64,000 bases of DNA from Methanococcoides methylutens MM1 (GCF_000970325.1 NZ_CP009518.1:1798001-1862000); one strand, 5' to 3'. Positions 18,103-29,008 are shown, counted from the stretch's first letter. Notes: a model not told the origin generated them from the sequence alone. Made by a program: numbers and translations.

Positions 18103-18594
18103 TCAAATGCAGATACTACATCGGTCTAAAACGATAAAATTTAATTTTCGGGGCTGAGAGTGGCATTCACCAATATCTTCATTCCAGAGTTCCGGATTGC
18201 TGCTGATGAAATCTTCCATCATAGACACACATTCATCGAGATCAAGGTCTACCACATCAACACCGTGGGATTCCATGAACTCCTTTGCACCCGGAAAGGT
18301 CCTTGACTCGCCAACAATGACCTTTTTGATCCCAAATTGTACAACCGCGCCAGCACAAAGATAGCATGGCATCAAAGTGGAATAGAGAATAGAGCCCCGA
18401 TAATTCCCGATCCGCCCAGCGTCCCTGAGGCATGAGATCTCAGCGTGTGCCATGGGATCATCCTCCTGTACACGTAAATTATGACCCCTGCCAATAATAG
18501 TATCATCCCTAACGAGAACTGAACCGATGGGAATTCCACCATCATTGCTTCCGGTTCTTGCTTCGTCTATTGCTGCTTGCATGAATTTGTCCAT
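18103..18594 (-). CDS. cytosine deaminase-like nucleoside/base deaminase (fungal Fcy1 type)
   Basis: This 163-residue zinc deaminase of the CDA fold has HAEISCLRDAG (zinc His and catalytic Glu) and LMPCYLCAGAVV (PCxxC zinc pair). Beyond the fold, several segments match yeast cytosine deaminase as I remember it: GGIPIGSVLV, GRGHNLRVQ, TLMPCYLC, and the C-terminal LWNEDIGE. Fcy1 converts cytosine to uracil for salvage. A tail of about 16 residues extends beyond the usual end. The ATG at 18594 has AGGAAG at good spacing; a GTG at 18600 would be too close to that site. Guanine or tRNA deamination cannot be excluded. Confidence 0.82.
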   Translation of the reverse strand: MDKFMQAAIDEARTGSNDGGIPIGSVLVRDDTIIGRGHNLRVQEDDPMAHAEISCLRDAGRIGNYRGSILYSTLMPCYLCAGAVVQFGIKKVIVGESRTFPGAKEFMESHGVDVVDLDLDECVSMMEDFISSNPELWNEDIGECHSQPRKLNFIVLDRCSICI

Positions 18595-18676
18595 TAACAC
18601 ACTTCCTAAATATTAAAATATGTTAATGGTAGAAATAAACATCGAATTTAGATCGATCCTATTCAGGAATCTATAA

Positions 18677-19906
18677 TTATTTAGCAGGATCAGGCACATC
18701 AAGCCTGTAAACCCGGTCATTCTCACGTACCTTGCCCTCAACAGCAAGACCGACCTCTTCACCTGGTTCAGCCCGCTGAACAGACCCATCATCATTCCGG
18801 ATCTCGACCACTTTCTGCTCAAGGTATGTATTCTTACCTTCGATGATGATCTCATCGCCAACCTCAATTCCGGATTCCAGAAGCTTTACCTCTGCAGCAC
18901 TCTGCTTACGATAATAGTTGGTCACAACACCTACAGCCTGCCTCTTTACAACAGAGATGTTCATATCCTGCTCGATGTACATACCATCAGGACCAGGGAC
19001 ACCGAAATAGAAACCAGTGGAAAAACCACGATTGAAAACCGATGCCATTTCTTCCTTCCAGCCAGCAGCCTTCTCCTTAGTGTAAGTACCCTCCCCATAA
19101 GCATCAAGTGCTTCGCGGTAACACCGGGAAACCGTTGAAGTATACCTTGTATCCCTCAAGCGACCCTCAACCTTAAAAGCATCCACACCTGCATCGATAA
19201 GCTCAGGTATGTGTTCGATCATGCAAAGATCCCTTGCGCTGAGCAGGTACTTGCCTTCAAGATCGACCTCACTTCCGTCCTCGCCGACCAGTTTCCAGCC
19301 CCAGCGACATGGCTGTGAGCATTCCCCGCAATTGCCGGACTTGCCAAGGACATAGGCTGAGAGATAACACCTGCCGGATATTGCCTGGCACATAGCACCG
19401 TGAATGAAGACCTCCAGTTCGGTGTCGGTGTTCTTTCGGATCTCCTTGATCTGCTCAAGGCTGAGCTCCCTTGCAAGCACAACGCGGGAAGCCCCGAGGG
19501 ATGCGTAGAAATTGACCGTCTGCCAATTGGACACATTCGCCTGTGTGGAAATGTGGACACGCAGACCTGCATCCACCGCTTTTGTGATCACAGCAGGGTC
19601 CCAGGCAATGACAGCATCAACATCAGATGATGCCACCACGTCGATCACTTCATCAAGTTCAGGAAGGTCATCGGGATAGATCACTGTGTTCAGTGCAAGG
19701 TAAGCATTCATTCCCTGCTCCTTGATATCGGAAACAAATGAGTTCAGGTCATCAAGAGTAATATCGCAGGCCCTTGCCCTGAGGCTGAACCTGTCCACGG
19801 AAAAATAAACGCCATCAGCATGATCCTTGCATGCCGAAAGAGCTGCACGGTTCTTCACACCCATCATAAGTTCCGGGATCTTGCCGGATTTTACAGGCTG
19901 GTCCAT
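18677..19906 (-). CDS. peptidase U32 family protein, TrhP/YegQ-like (tRNA uridine hydroxylation)
   Basis: The 409-residue protein has the U32 signature, EVFIHGAMCQAISGRCYLS at about 193-211, and further Cys in GNCGECSQPCRWGW that would ligate an Fe-S cluster. The stretch ISTQANVSNW and VVLARELSLEQIKEIR closely follows E. coli YegQ (TrhP), which makes 5-hydroxyuridine at tRNA U34 using prephenate. The C-terminal small beta domain (about 320-409) is also found there. Despite its name the family is not established as a peptidase. It lies alone between two genes on the same strand. Confidence 0.82.
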   Translation of the reverse strand: MDQPVKSGKIPELMMGVKNRAALSACKDHADGVYFSVDRFSLRARACDITLDDLNSFVSDIKEQGMNAYLALNTVIYPDDLPELDEVIDVVASSDVDAVIAWDPAVITKAVDAGLRVHISTQANVSNWQTVNFYASLGASRVVLARELSLEQIKEIRKNTDTELEVFIHGAMCQAISGRCYLSAYVLGKSGNCGECSQPCRWGWKLVGEDGSEVDLEGKYLLSARDLCMIEHIPELIDAGVDAFKVEGRLRDTRYTSTVSRCYREALDAYGEGTYTKEKAAGWKEEMASVFNRGFSTGFYFGVPGPDGMYIEQDMNISVVKRQAVGVVTNYYRKQSAAEVKLLESGIEVGDEIIIEGKNTYLEQKVVEIRNDDGSVQRAEPGEEVGLAVEGKVRENDRVYRLDVPDPAK

Positions 19907-19985
19907 GAGGATAGCATCGTAAGTGATTGTTTAAATCAGTTATTGTCAGGGACAAACAATCATATAGATAGAAAAAGAAGGGGGA

Positions 19986-20456
19986 TCAGTCCACCGGTGC
20001 ATAAATCTCGGTAAGAATTTCCTCTGGAGGAACTTCCATAGGATCGTTCAGGTAGATCTCCCTTGTTGGTCCTGTAATTGTTAGTCCTTTTTCCTCGATC
20101 CAGGCAAAGAATTCTCTATAGGTTTGTGTACTATCTTCATAAGGACCCTTGTGGATGGTCTTTGCCATCTTTCCGCCGGGAAGTTCGTAGCATTTTATCG
20201 TGTCAGTCCCATCTACCTCATTTGCTATCGGGACAGCGACCTCTACATCAGCATTCTCTTCACGATAGGCCCTCATGGCCTCTTCCTCACCTATTTCATG
20301 ACAGATGAATGTCGGACCACCTGTGATCTCAAGACCATTATCAAATGCATAATGGTAAAGTTCAGGAAGCATCTCTGAGATCAGCCCATACTTTCCGGTC
20401 TTCCTCATTCCAATAACAATCTGTGGCTCCACTTCAACAATATCTATATCAGACAT
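19986..20456 (-). CDS. GyrI-like effector-binding domain protein
   Basis: This 156-residue protein is made of one SHS2/GyrI-like fold (AraC effector-binding family). It starts with the typical VEPQIVIGMRKTGKY strand and shows PGGKMAKTIHKGPYEDSTQTYREFFAWIEEKG and ends with REIYLNDPMEVPPEEILTEIYAPV, the usual family ending. No DNA-binding domain is attached. Such proteins bind hydrophobic cationic or other small ligands; the ligand here is unknown. Confidence 0.85.
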   Translation of the reverse strand: MSDIDIVEVEPQIVIGMRKTGKYGLISEMLPELYHYAFDNGLEITGGPTFICHEIGEEEAMRAYREENADVEVAVPIANEVDGTDTIKCYELPGGKMAKTIHKGPYEDSTQTYREFFAWIEEKGLTITGPTREIYLNDPMEVPPEEILTEIYAPVD

Positions 20457-20532
20457 TACAATACCCCGAAAAGGAAATTGTGTTGAAGCTATATATAGGC
20501 AACCAGATCTGATTCGTAAGAACTTTTCCGGC

Positions 20533-20871
20533 TCACTCCTCGATGAATGGAAGGGATACCCTGATAATGATCACGGATACCAGACCCCAGGCAAATGGGA
20601 GCCAGAGAGGAATGTTCATGAACAGAGGAGCAGAGTAGGTCCAGACACCAAGATGAGTGCCTATGAACTCGGCGGTGCATCCAAGAATAATGCCTGAGAC
20701 ATAGATGATGTTGTCACCTTTTGCAGACCACTTGAACTGTCTTGCACCATAAATAAGGATCATCAGGAAGGTCAGTAGAATGTTGTTCTGCCAGAACATC
20801 ACTGCAAGCAATAATGCAATGGCAAAGATCAATAGCTCCCTTAATATATCATAATTCACGACGTTTTTCAT
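20533..20871 (-). CDS. small polytopic membrane protein
   Basis: About 112 residues with four hydrophobic stretches; the C-terminal half reads GIILGCTAEFIGTHLGVWTY followed by PLWLPFAWGLV, a pattern seen in uncharacterised small membrane proteins. The ATG at 20871 is favoured because the upstream extension to 20922 is rich in Tyr, Phe and Lys and lacks a ribosome site. The function is unknown. Confidence 0.6.
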   Translation of the reverse strand: MKNVVNYDILRELLIFAIALLLAVMFWQNNILLTFLMILIYGARQFKWSAKGDNIIYVSGIILGCTAEFIGTHLGVWTYSAPLFMNIPLWLPFAWGLVSVIIIRVSLPFIEE

Positions 20872-20994
20872 TCTCTGCTTAAAGTAAGTCTTTATATAAG
20901 TAATATATGAAAACAAGTACAACCAACTGCATAAATATCTAATATCATCGCAGAATAAATTTTAAAATGGAAAAAGTATATCTTTGATCGTGGT

Positions 20995-21006
20995 AATATA
21001 TAAATA
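20995..21006 (+). promoter_or_regulatory. possible TATA box for the ORF at 21079
   Basis: ATATATAAATAT lies about 75 bases before the chosen ATG in a divergent intergenic region of 207 bases that is otherwise AT-rich and without an ORF. Confidence 0.3.
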
Positions 21007-21078
21007 TTGAAATACTGAGAATAAGGATTTCAACATTTAAATTACGTATATCCAGATATGTTCGGAATGGTGGGGAAC

Positions 21079-21441
21079 ATGACCTATATTGAGGATATCG
21101 GACTTAATGACAGTGCAAAAGCTCATGCAGAAACTTACCTGCAAAATGTAGAGATCACGGAACAGTACAGAGCACAGCTTTTCCAGTGGGTTGGGACCTA
21201 TCTTGATGAAAGCACCCTGGAAAACATTATTGCCTACAAGAAGTCCTCACACTGGGACCATCCCTTTGAATCGATCAGATCAGAAGCTGAAAAGGACCTT
21301 GAACTGACAACACTATACGCATCCAGGGGAGAACAGTACGACATCGACCTGATGGTCTTTGAAGGAAATCTGCTGATACTTTTTAATGAAGTGCTTTCAA
21401 AAGCAAAAGAACATCTTGAAAAGAAGGTAGTAGCACACTAA
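21079..21441 (+). CDS. small hypothetical protein
   Basis: The 120-residue soluble helical protein has no recognisable family or motif. The ATG at 21079 has GGTGGGG upstream and is preferred, though in-frame ATGs at 21058 and 21067 are open. It is convergent with pyrK and separated by 37 bases. Normal codon use argues for a real gene. Confidence 0.6.
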   Translation: MTYIEDIGLNDSAKAHAETYLQNVEITEQYRAQLFQWVGTYLDESTLENIIAYKKSSHWDHPFESIRSEAEKDLELTTLYASRGEQYDIDLMVFEGNLLILFNEVLSKAKEHLEKKVVAH

Positions 21442-21477
21442 AAATGAGAAATAGGGATTGTGGTCAGAAAAACAGTT

Positions 21478-22257
21478 TCAGACCTTAACCCTCTGGCTGC
21501 TGGAACTTCTCTTGTAGTTTCCAAACTCTGAATCCAGCAACAAAGAACCGTTCAGCACAGGACCATCCTTGCAGACCCTCAGGCCTTCATGATCCATACA
21601 GCAGGCACCGCACACACCAATTGCGCATTTGAAATACCTGTGGAGACTGAACTCCGCACGGTCATGTGCACCTTTTTCTTCCAGCATCTTGAGAACATTG
21701 AACATCATGATCTCAGGGCCACATACGCATATGCGGTCGTATTCGGAAACATCCATTTCTGCCAGTACAGTTGTGACAAAACCACAGGTTCCGGCAGAAC
21801 CGTCGTCTGTTGTCACATGAACGTCACCTGCCTCTGAGAACCTCTGCTCAAAAACAAGCTCCGATTCAGTCCTAGCCCCGAGTATCGTGGTAACTTTCGC
21901 ACCTACGGAAGCAGCCTCATCAGCAAGCGGACCAAGCGGGGCAACACCCACACCGCCGGCGATGATCAGTATGTTCTCATCCTTTGCAGGCAATGTGAAA
22001 CCTTTTCCGAAAGGACCACGAAGACCGACAGAATCGCCTTCTTTCATCTCAAAGAGACGTGATGTAGCATCACCTACTTTCTGTACGGTGATACCGTTCT
22101 TGAAGGAGCATCCCATTGGGACCTCGTCCACGCCACGTACCCATACCATCACGAACTGACCTGGCTGGGCATCATCGAGGGACGTGTCAAAACGGAATGT
22201 CCTGATAGAAGGAGTTTCCTCTACGATCTGTGTTATTTTAGAATTAATTGGACGCAT
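21478..22257 (-). CDS. pyrK: dihydroorotate dehydrogenase electron-transfer subunit
   Basis: PyrK is the FAD and [2Fe-2S] subunit that passes electrons from PyrD to an acceptor. The 259-residue protein has the ferredoxin-reductase-like FAD domain ([17 protein letters not shown]), a nucleotide-binding domain with [14 protein letters not shown], and a Cys-rich C-terminus [15 protein letters not shown] with a further Cys (RVCKDGPVL) that would bind the cluster. Its ATG overlaps the pyrD stop, so the two subunits are coupled. Confidence 0.95.
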   Translation of the reverse strand: MRPINSKITQIVEETPSIRTFRFDTSLDDAQPGQFVMVWVRGVDEVPMGCSFKNGITVQKVGDATSRLFEMKEGDSVGLRGPFGKGFTLPAKDENILIIAGGVGVAPLGPLADEAASVGAKVTTILGARTESELVFEQRFSEAGDVHVTTDDGSAGTCGFVTTVLAEMDVSEYDRICVCGPEIMMFNVLKMLEEKGAHDRAEFSLHRYFKCAIGVCGACCMDHEGLRVCKDGPVLNGSLLLDSEFGNYKRSSSSQRVKV

Positions 22258-23159
22258 CAGATCACCTCATGAGCAAGACCGGTAATATCTTCAACACCGG
22301 CATAACCGTTGTTCTGCAGGAACTGATCAATACCTGTTGCAATATCTCCAAATACCTCCACACCTTCATGGACAGCAGAACCAATCTGGACAGCACTTGC
22401 ACCGGCCATTATCATCTCAACTGCATCTTCCCATGAGGATACACCACCAACACCTATCACAGGGATGTCCAGTGCCTCATAAAGGTCATAGACACATTTG
22501 ATGGCAACCGGCTTTACCGCTGAACCGGAAAGTCCGCCGAACCGGTTTCCAAGTATAGGATAACCGGAATAGATATCAATAGCCATTCCACGCAGGGTGT
22601 TGATAGCCACAACAGCAGCAGCACCGCCGTTCTCAGCAGCTTTGCCTATTGATTTAATATCAGTAACGTTTGGTGTCAGCTTTACCCATACCGGGACATC
22701 CACAGAATCACAGACAGCAGCGGTGATCGCTTCCACCATGCAGGAATCGGTCCCGATGGTTGCACCGTAGCCTTCCGCATGCGGACAGCTGACGTTAAGT
22801 TCAAAAGCATCCGGCTTGGCATCAGCAAGACCTTCAGCAACCCTGACGAATTCCTCAGCATTTCCGCCAAAGATACTTGCGATCACAGGAACATCAGCGC
22901 CTTCTTTTGCGATCTTGATCTCATTATCGAAATCTGCATATGAAGGATTGGGCAGACCCATGGCATTCAAAAAGCCACAGTCAAGTTTTACCATACTGGG
23001 ATTCGGATGCCCGATCTTCGGCTCCGGTCCGATGGATTTCGTCACCACTGCACCTGCACCGGAATTTGCCATACGTACAAGGGAAGCACCTGTGGTACCC
23101 ATGATACCTGATGCTAGTATTGTGGGATTCCTGAATTCAATACCTGTGATCTTTACCAT
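22257..23159 (-). CDS. pyrD: dihydroorotate dehydrogenase catalytic subunit, type 1B
   Basis: PyrD oxidises dihydroorotate to orotate in pyrimidine synthesis. The 300-residue TIM-barrel protein has the type 1 catalytic Cys in [12 protein letters not shown] (about 136-147), [23 protein letters not shown] and the FMN phosphate loop [11 protein letters not shown]. The adjacent pyrK marks it as type 1B. It follows hemC by 21 bases, so pyrimidine genes sit at the end of the tetrapyrrole block. Confidence 0.95.
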   Translation of the reverse strand: MVKITGIEFRNPTILASGIMGTTGASLVRMANSGAGAVVTKSIGPEPKIGHPNPSMVKLDCGFLNAMGLPNPSYADFDNEIKIAKEGADVPVIASIFGGNAEEFVRVAEGLADAKPDAFELNVSCPHAEGYGATIGTDSCMVEAITAAVCDSVDVPVWVKLTPNVTDIKSIGKAAENGGAAAVVAINTLRGMAIDIYSGYPILGNRFGGLSGSAVKPVAIKCVYDLYEALDIPVIGVGGVSSWEDAVEMIMAGASAVQIGSAVHEGVEVFGDIATGIDQFLQNNGYAGVEDITGLAHEVI

Positions 23160-23180
23160 TATTTCTCACTCCGATGTAAG

Positions 23181-24110
23181 TTACTCATCGTCACAACCGG
23201 AAAGCTCGCACACAGCATCCCGAACGAGTTCCTTGCCACCCATTTCAACAAGCATCCTTCCGATGCTGGCTGCATGTTCACGGTAGTTCTTCATCGGGAT
23301 CATCTCATCGATGCGCACTTCACGTGTACCATCAAGAGACAGAACTTCCACAAGTACGTGGATCTCATCGCCGTCTTCGGTTACACGAGCAAAGGAACCG
23401 ATAGGAACAACGCAACCGCCTTCAACATCAGTAATTAGTATACGTTCGACCTCGGTCTCGATCCTTGATTGCTCATGGTTCAGTTCTGAACATATCTTCT
23501 CTGCCTCGCTTCCAGCCCTGGTAACGACCACAATGGTCCCCTGGTTGGCAGAAGGACAGAATCCTTCAGGAGGAAGGCGATGGACGTTCATTTCCCAGCC
23601 CATGCGCTGCAGACCTGCTTCTGCAAGCAGTATACCATCATACAATCCGTCTTCAAGTTTCTTTATGCGCGTATTAATGTTGCCTCTCAGGTCCTGTATG
23701 TTGAGGTCAGGACGGAAGCGCAAAAGCTGTGCACGCCTGCGCATGGAGGTCGTACCGATAATAGCACCATCAGGAAGCTCATCCAATGTTGAGCCGTCCT
23801 GTGTAAGTAGCACATCATAAGGAGAATCTCGCTCAAGAACTGCTGCAATAGCAAGCTCAGGAGGTCTTATTGTAGGAAGGTCTTTCATGGAGTGGACTGC
23901 AATGTCCACTTCACCAGCGATCATCCTGTCATCAAGTTCACGGACAAATGCTCCCACGCCTGCAACCTCGTGAAGGGGACGGTCTGTGAAAACATCGCCT
24001 GATGTCTTGATTATTTCTCTTTCCAGTTCATGCCCGCGTTCTTCGAGCATTTTAGTAACAAGGTCTGCCTGAGCAACGGCAAGAGCACTTCCACGGGTTC
24101 CCAGTATCAT
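23181..24110 (-). CDS. hemC: porphobilinogen deaminase (hydroxymethylbilane synthase)
   Basis: HemC joins four porphobilinogen units into hydroxymethylbilane. Visible blocks are GTRGSALAVAQAD at the N-terminus, VHSMKDLPT, the Arg-rich GTTSMRRRAQLL and DLRGNINTRI, and VEGGCVVPIGSFA, whose Cys carries the dipyrromethane cofactor. The 309-residue length is normal. It lies 19 bases after hemL. Confidence 0.96.
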   Translation of the reverse strand: MILGTRGSALAVAQADLVTKMLEERGHELEREIIKTSGDVFTDRPLHEVAGVGAFVRELDDRMIAGEVDIAVHSMKDLPTIRPPELAIAAVLERDSPYDVLLTQDGSTLDELPDGAIIGTTSMRRRAQLLRFRPDLNIQDLRGNINTRIKKLEDGLYDGILLAEAGLQRMGWEMNVHRLPPEGFCPSANQGTIVVVTRAGSEAEKICSELNHEQSRIETEVERILITDVEGGCVVPIGSFARVTEDGDEIHVLVEVLSLDGTREVRIDEMIPMKNYREHAASIGRMLVEMGGKELVRDAVCELSGCDDE

Positions 24111-24129
24111 ACTGTGATCTCTCCTGCAA

Positions 24130-25398
24130 TTATTTCAGGTTAGCTGCGTATGCATCAAGGGTCTTCTCGATATCATCCTCAGTGTGAGCTGTTGAAAGGA
24201 AGTTTGTCTCGAACTGGGAAGGTGGTACGAAAACACCGCTGTCCAGCATGTTGTGGAAGAACTGTACATAACCTTCCTTGTCACATTTGAGAGCGTCCTG
24301 GTAGTTCAGAGGCATATCCCCAAAGAACACCTTGAACATTGAAGCAATACCGCTGACATTGTAATCTAGTCCCTTGTCTGCAATGATATCCGTAAGGTTG
24401 GAGCGCATCATATTACCAGTGGCCTCAAGCTTTTCATGGACCTTTTCCTTCTCCAGTACATCAAGGGCTGCAATACCAGCTGCAACTGATGCAGGACTTC
24501 CGCTGAAGGTACCTGCCTGATAAACTGAACCTGATGGGGAGATCATGTCAATAATCTCACGCTTACCACCGAAAACACCGATCGGTAAACCGCCACCTAT
24601 GATCTTTCCAAGGGTTGTCATATCAGGTGTGACACCGAAATACTCCTGTGCACCACCCATTGCAAGCCTGAAACCGGTGATAACTTCGTCAAAGATAAGG
24701 ACAACATCATTTTCTTCAGTCACCTTTCTGACCTCTTTCAGGTAATCGCCTTCGGGAAGTATAGGACCAATGTTACCAAGTACAGGTTCCATAATTACCG
24801 CAGCCATATCGTCCTGGTTGGACTCGATGACCTCTGTCATTGCCTCGATATCATTGTAAGCGACCTGCAAGGTGTTCTTTGTGAAATCTGCAGGAATTCC
24901 AAGGGAATCCGGCTCTCCGTGTGTGGTTGCTCCGGAGCCTGCCTTTACAAGCACAGCATCGTGAGCACCGTGGAAGCCACCCTCTATCTTGATGAATTTG
25001 TTCTTCCCTGTAAAACCACGGGCTGCCCTCAGGGCACTCATGGTAGCTTCGGTACCTGTTGAGATAAATCTCAGCATGTCGATACTTGGGTAAAGGGATG
25101 CGATCTTCTCTGCAAGGGTAACCTCAAGCTGGGTCGGGGTTCCGTAGAGCCAGCCTTTGTCAAGCTGGTCAATGATCGCCTGCCTGATAACCGGGTTTGC
25201 ATGCCCCAAGATCTTGGGACCGTATGCAAGACAGTAATCGATGTACTCGTTGCCATCAACATCAGTGATATGAGAGCCTTTCGCGGACTCTGTGTAGAAC
25301 GGATATGGCTTGATAGCACGTACAGGACTGCTTACACCGCCTGGAAGTAGCACTTTTGCTTTGTCGAATAGATCCTTGGATTTGTCTAGAGTAACCAT
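24130..25398 (-). CDS. hemL: glutamate-1-semialdehyde 2,1-aminomutase
   Basis: HemL is the PLP-dependent mutase making 5-aminolevulinate from glutamate-1-semialdehyde. The 422-residue protein shows [11 protein letters not shown] near the N-terminus, [16 protein letters not shown], the PLP aspartate in [11 protein letters not shown], and the Schiff-base Lys in [14 protein letters not shown]. It works with HemA in the C5 pathway. About 77 bases separate it from hemB, the largest gap in this operon. Confidence 0.96.
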   Translation of the reverse strand: MVTLDKSKDLFDKAKVLLPGGVSSPVRAIKPYPFYTESAKGSHITDVDGNEYIDYCLAYGPKILGHANPVIRQAIIDQLDKGWLYGTPTQLEVTLAEKIASLYPSIDMLRFISTGTEATMSALRAARGFTGKNKFIKIEGGFHGAHDAVLVKAGSGATTHGEPDSLGIPADFTKNTLQVAYNDIEAMTEVIESNQDDMAAVIMEPVLGNIGPILPEGDYLKEVRKVTEENDVVLIFDEVITGFRLAMGGAQEYFGVTPDMTTLGKIIGGGLPIGVFGGKREIIDMISPSGSVYQAGTFSGSPASVAAGIAALDVLEKEKVHEKLEATGNMMRSNLTDIIADKGLDYNVSGIASMFKVFFGDMPLNYQDALKCDKEGYVQFFHNMLDSGVFVPPSQFETNFLSTAHTEDDIEKTLDAYAANLK

Positions 25399-25475
25399 TA
25401 TAACACCATTTGGAATTTGATCTGTGATTATGTTAAGATGAAATTATCAAGTTGAATAAAGCTTTCAGCATTAAA

Positions 25476-26450
25476 TTATTTCAACATCCTTGCAAGGTCT
25501 TTTGCGAAATACGTCAGTATCATATCAGCACCTGCACGCTTGATTGACATCAATGATTCATACATGACCTTATTCTCATCAAGCCAGCCTTTTTCTGCTG
25601 CTGCCTTGAGCATTGAGTACTCACCACTGACATTGTAAGCAGCAGTAGGCATCTTGAACTCATGCTTGATACGATAGATGATATCAAGATAAGGCAGTGC
25701 AGGTTTGACCATCACCATGTCAGCGCCTTCAAGTATGTCCAGTTCGACCTCGCGGATCGCTTCATCGGAATTTGCAGGATCCATCTGGTACTCTGAACGG
25801 TCACCGAACTGGAAACCGGAATCTGCTGCATCCCTGAAAGGACCGTAGAACGCTGAAGAATATTTAGCTGCATAGGACATGATAGGGACATTCTTGAAGT
25901 TCTCCTCATCGAGGGCTGTACGCATTGCACCAATCATGCCATCCATCATACCGGAAGGAGCCACAATATCAGCACCTGCCTTTGCATGGCTCACAGCGAT
26001 CTTGCCAAGTATGTCAAGGGTAGGATCATTGAGAACTTCCTCGGTCTCGAAGTTCACGATACCGCAGTGACCATGGCTTGTGTATTCACACATGCAGACA
26101 TCGGTCATGACCACCATGTCCTTACCAAGGTCTTCCTTGATGGCACGGACGGCCTGCTGGACGATATCTTCATCGCCGTAAGAGGATGTACCGGTCTCAT
26201 CCTTGTGCTCCGGAATTCCAAAAAGGATCAGTGCAGGAATTCCAAGATCGGCTGCATCCTTTGCATCATCGACGACCTTATCCAGAGGTAACCTCTGGAC
26301 ACCTGGCATGGATGATACGTCCACAGTAGAATCAATGGTCTCATCCACGAACATAGGATATATCAGGTCGTTCGCACTAAGTTCGGTCTCCCGAACCATA
26401 TCGCGTATCTTACCACTTCTTAACCTTCGCATTCTAACCTGTGGGAACAT
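25476..26450 (-). CDS. hemB: porphobilinogen synthase (delta-aminolevulinate dehydratase)
   Basis: HemB condenses two aminolevulinates to porphobilinogen. The 324-residue protein has a Cys-rich zinc site ([14 protein letters not shown], about 117-130), the two active-site Lys in [17 protein letters not shown] and [13 protein letters not shown], so it is the zinc-dependent type. It starts 11 bases after the hemA stop. Confidence 0.96.
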   Translation of the reverse strand: MFPQVRMRRLRSGKIRDMVRETELSANDLIYPMFVDETIDSTVDVSSMPGVQRLPLDKVVDDAKDAADLGIPALILFGIPEHKDETGTSSYGDEDIVQQAVRAIKEDLGKDMVVMTDVCMCEYTSHGHCGIVNFETEEVLNDPTLDILGKIAVSHAKAGADIVAPSGMMDGMIGAMRTALDEENFKNVPIMSYAAKYSSAFYGPFRDAADSGFQFGDRSEYQMDPANSDEAIREVELDILEGADMVMVKPALPYLDIIYRIKHEFKMPTAAYNVSGEYSMLKAAAEKGWLDENKVMYESLMSIKRAGADMILTYFAKDLARMLK

Positions 26451-26461
26451 AGTATCAACTC

Positions 26462-27730
26462 TTATTTTGTAGCTTCATTATTCTTCTTGATCGGACTTAT
26501 ATCAAATAAACGGGATACGGAATCCAGGAACTCCTCGTCATCATACTCTGCAGCATTGCGTAATTTCTTGGTCGGCTCTGCCAGGATCTTGTTGGTGATG
26601 GCACGTGTAAGGTCTAAGAGTACCTTGCGCTCGAAATCGCCCATGGTATGATAAGCACTCAACTTGTTAATGGCATGATCCAACTCGGTTTCTCTCAGAC
26701 CGTAGGAATTGCTGTAAAGCTCTGAGATAATGACATCTGCTTTCTGGCGCTTGTACTGTGCCCCAAGAAGTTCCAGCTCCTGTCCAACTATGACCTCAGC
26801 TTTCTTGGCCTCTTCCAGCCTCATCTGAAGGTTCTTTTCATTAATAACACGCAAACTGTCAATATTGCGAAGGATCACATGAGGAATATCCTCTACCAGC
26901 GGGTCAATGTCCCTGGGACTTGCTATATCTATAAGAAGAAGTTCGTTCTCCCGACCGTCCATTACCTTTTCCACAAGATCATTCTTCACAACATAGTGTG
27001 GTGCGGAAGTGGCAGTTATTACCACATCGGCGGCTGAGATATATTTCTCAAGCTGGTCGAACATGACAGCTTCACCACCAAGTTCCACAGCAAGATCCTT
27101 TGCTTTCTCATAGGTACGGTTTGCAATGTAGATGACATTCATGTCTCTGTGTGCAAGAGCTTTTGTGACCAGAGTGCCCATTTCCCCGGTTCCGACAACA
27201 AGGATGTTCTTGTCCTTCAGACCATGCAGGATATCTTCGGCAAGGTCAACAGCTGCGGAAGCAATGGAAACTGCACCCCTGTTGATGAAGGTTTCAGTTC
27301 GCACTCTCTTGCCAACCTGTATAGCCTTACTAAAAGCAGTGTCCAGTACCTTTCCTACTGTACCGGCTTCTTTTGCGATAAGGAAAAGGTCCTTGATCTG
27401 ACCCAGTATCTGGTCCTCACCAATGATCATTGACTCAAGACCGGATGCAAGCCTTAGAAGGTGCCTTAAAGATTCATCATGGTCATAGAACTCAACGATA
27501 TTAGCTGACACTCCCATCTCTTTTGCAAAATGGAACAGGACGCTGCTACCTTTTGAAGAAACAACATAGATCTCCACACGGTTGCATGTCTTGAGCACTG
27601 CACATTCATAAACAAGTTCATTTGAATACAGCTGGTTCAGAACACCATCGAGGTCCCCATGCCATGAATCTTCCATTTCCTCAACTGTAGCCTTGGCATG
27701 TGTAATGACCATACTGGATATTTCTGTCAC
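26462..27730 (-). CDS. hemA: glutamyl-tRNA reductase
   Basis: HemA reduces glutamyl-tRNA(Glu) to glutamate-1-semialdehyde with NADPH, the entry to tetrapyrroles in archaea. The catalytic Cys is in [11 protein letters not shown] near residue 48, then [22 protein letters not shown] is conserved, followed by a Rossmann segment [11 protein letters not shown] and a C-terminal dimerisation helix. The start is GTG at 27730, set by GGAGGT five bases upstream; the open frame extends 15 bases further without support. Confidence 0.96.
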   Translation of the reverse strand: MTEISSMVITHAKATVEEMEDSWHGDLDGVLNQLYSNELVYECAVLKTCNRVEIYVVSSKGSSVLFHFAKEMGVSANIVEFYDHDESLRHLLRLASGLESMIIGEDQILGQIKDLFLIAKEAGTVGKVLDTAFSKAIQVGKRVRTETFINRGAVSIASAAVDLAEDILHGLKDKNILVVGTGEMGTLVTKALAHRDMNVIYIANRTYEKAKDLAVELGGEAVMFDQLEKYISAADVVITATSAPHYVVKNDLVEKVMDGRENELLLIDIASPRDIDPLVEDIPHVILRNIDSLRVINEKNLQMRLEEAKKAEVIVGQELELLGAQYKRQKADVIISELYSNSYGLRETELDHAINKLSAYHTMGDFERKVLLDLTRAITNKILAEPTKKLRNAAEYDDEEFLDSVSRLFDISPIKKNNEATK

Positions 27731-27823
27731 AGTGAACCTCCACAATGAACGTGCATTAGATGTAGCATACCTTCATGAACACGAACATCAAACTTAAATC
27801 TAATGTAATATCCCATGATAATA

Positions 27824-28504
27824 TCAACCTTTCTTGCTTATGTGCTCCTGAACTATATCATATGCTTTATTATACCCTTTTTCATATGAGATCTCAAGAG
27901 CATCCCAAACAGACCTATCCTCAAGTATCTCCCAGAGGATCGCTTTTCTTTTCTTCTGGTCTTCGACTTTGGTTTTCAGGAGATTGCGGACCTCATCCTG
28001 CAATCTTATCATATCCCCATACTGAGGAGTTATAAAAGTTTCTATTTTCCTGCGTGTGTATTTTGACATTGCAGGACTTGAACCAAAGGTGGATATTCCA
28101 ATGGTCAGCCCTCCCCTCTTGATAACAGAAGGAATGACAACATCATCTGCCATATCGACACGATTCACCAAAGCACCTGAAACACGTGCAAATTTCTCGA
28201 TCCTGTCGTTGAGTTCAACCATATTAGTTGCAGGAATAACAAGGAATGCATCCGACACAAATTCTTCGATTCTTTCATCGGGTGCGGACATAAGGTCCAT
28301 GGAAACCAGTTCCACAGAAGATGAAGATGCAAGATCCCGAAGCTCGGGAACAAAATCCGCACTTACTACCAGCGTTTGTGCATACTCCGAAAAGAGGGAT
28401 GCTTTGCGAAGACCAACAGAGCCTCCACCGAAAATCACCACTTTCTTCCCACTCAGGTCAATGAAAAGCGGCAGATAATTACGGCCACCGGTCTGTTCTG
28501 CCAT
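27824..28504 (-). CDS. precorrin-2 dehydrogenase / sirohydrochlorin ferrochelatase-like (SirC/Met8 type)
   Basis: This 226-residue protein has an N-terminal Rossmann fold (VVIFGGGSVGLRKASLF) and the conserved Asn-Asp area LVNRVDMADDVVIPS, followed by GISTFGSSPAMSKYTRR and a helical tail. It oxidises precorrin-2 to sirohydrochlorin with NAD and, in bifunctional members, inserts iron. Its product feeds siroheme and then the AhbAB decarboxylase next door. The ATG follows directly on the ahbB stop with no spacer. Whether it also chelates iron cannot be told from sequence alone. Confidence 0.9.
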   Translation of the reverse strand: MAEQTGGRNYLPLFIDLSGKKVVIFGGGSVGLRKASLFSEYAQTLVVSADFVPELRDLASSSSVELVSMDLMSAPDERIEEFVSDAFLVIPATNMVELNDRIEKFARVSGALVNRVDMADDVVIPSVIKRGGLTIGISTFGSSPAMSKYTRRKIETFITPQYGDMIRLQDEVRNLLKTKVEDQKKRKAILWEILEDRSVWDALEISYEKGYNKAYDIVQEHISKKG

Positions 28505-29008
28505 TCACAACCTCACGCCTGTCTTTTTGAATTCACGAACACTGTATAATAACTGATAATCACTGATTCCGGTAGCTCTGGAGATCTCTGAAGCGACGTA
28601 TTCACAATCTTCTTTTGTATAGGAATGGACCATTGTGAACAGGTTGTATGGCCAATCAGGATAACGAGGCCTTTCATAACAATGGGTCACTTCCGTAAAT
28701 CCTGCCATTACGGCACCCACCTCTTCTACAAGTTCGTCAGGTACATTCCATGTGCACATTGCATTTGCAGTGATACCTATAGCACGGTGCCCGATAGATG
28801 CCCCAAACCTTCGGATAAAGCCGTTTTCCTGGAGTTTTTCTATTCTTTGGACAACTTCTTCCTCAGTGATACCCAATTCTTCAGAAATCTTAGCAAAAGG
28901 TGAATGGGTGAATGGGATTCCATCCTGAGTAAGTTTTAAAAGTCTGGTATCGAATTCATCCATGACAATGTCGTCACAGGAATTGTTGCTTGAATTATCA
29001 TTTGACAT
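28505..29008 (-). CDS. ahbB: siroheme decarboxylase subunit AhbB (Lrp/AsnC-like)
   Basis: AhbA and AhbB form a heterodimer that decarboxylates siroheme to 12,18-didecarboxysiroheme in the alternative heme route. The 167-residue protein has an Lrp-like helix-turn-helix half ([38 protein letters not shown]) and a ligand-binding half with [19 protein letters not shown], the His/Tyr-rich part typical of AhbB rather than of regulators. A 14-residue Ser/Asn/Asp-rich head precedes the fold. It overlaps the ahbA end by 11 bases. Confidence 0.92.
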   Translation of the reverse strand: MSNDNSSNNSCDDIVMDEFDTRLLKLTQDGIPFTHSPFAKISEELGITEEEVVQRIEKLQENGFIRRFGASIGHRAIGITANAMCTWNVPDELVEEVGAVMAGFTEVTHCYERPRYPDWPYNLFTMVHSYTKEDCEYVASEISRATGISDYQLLYSVREFKKTGVRL

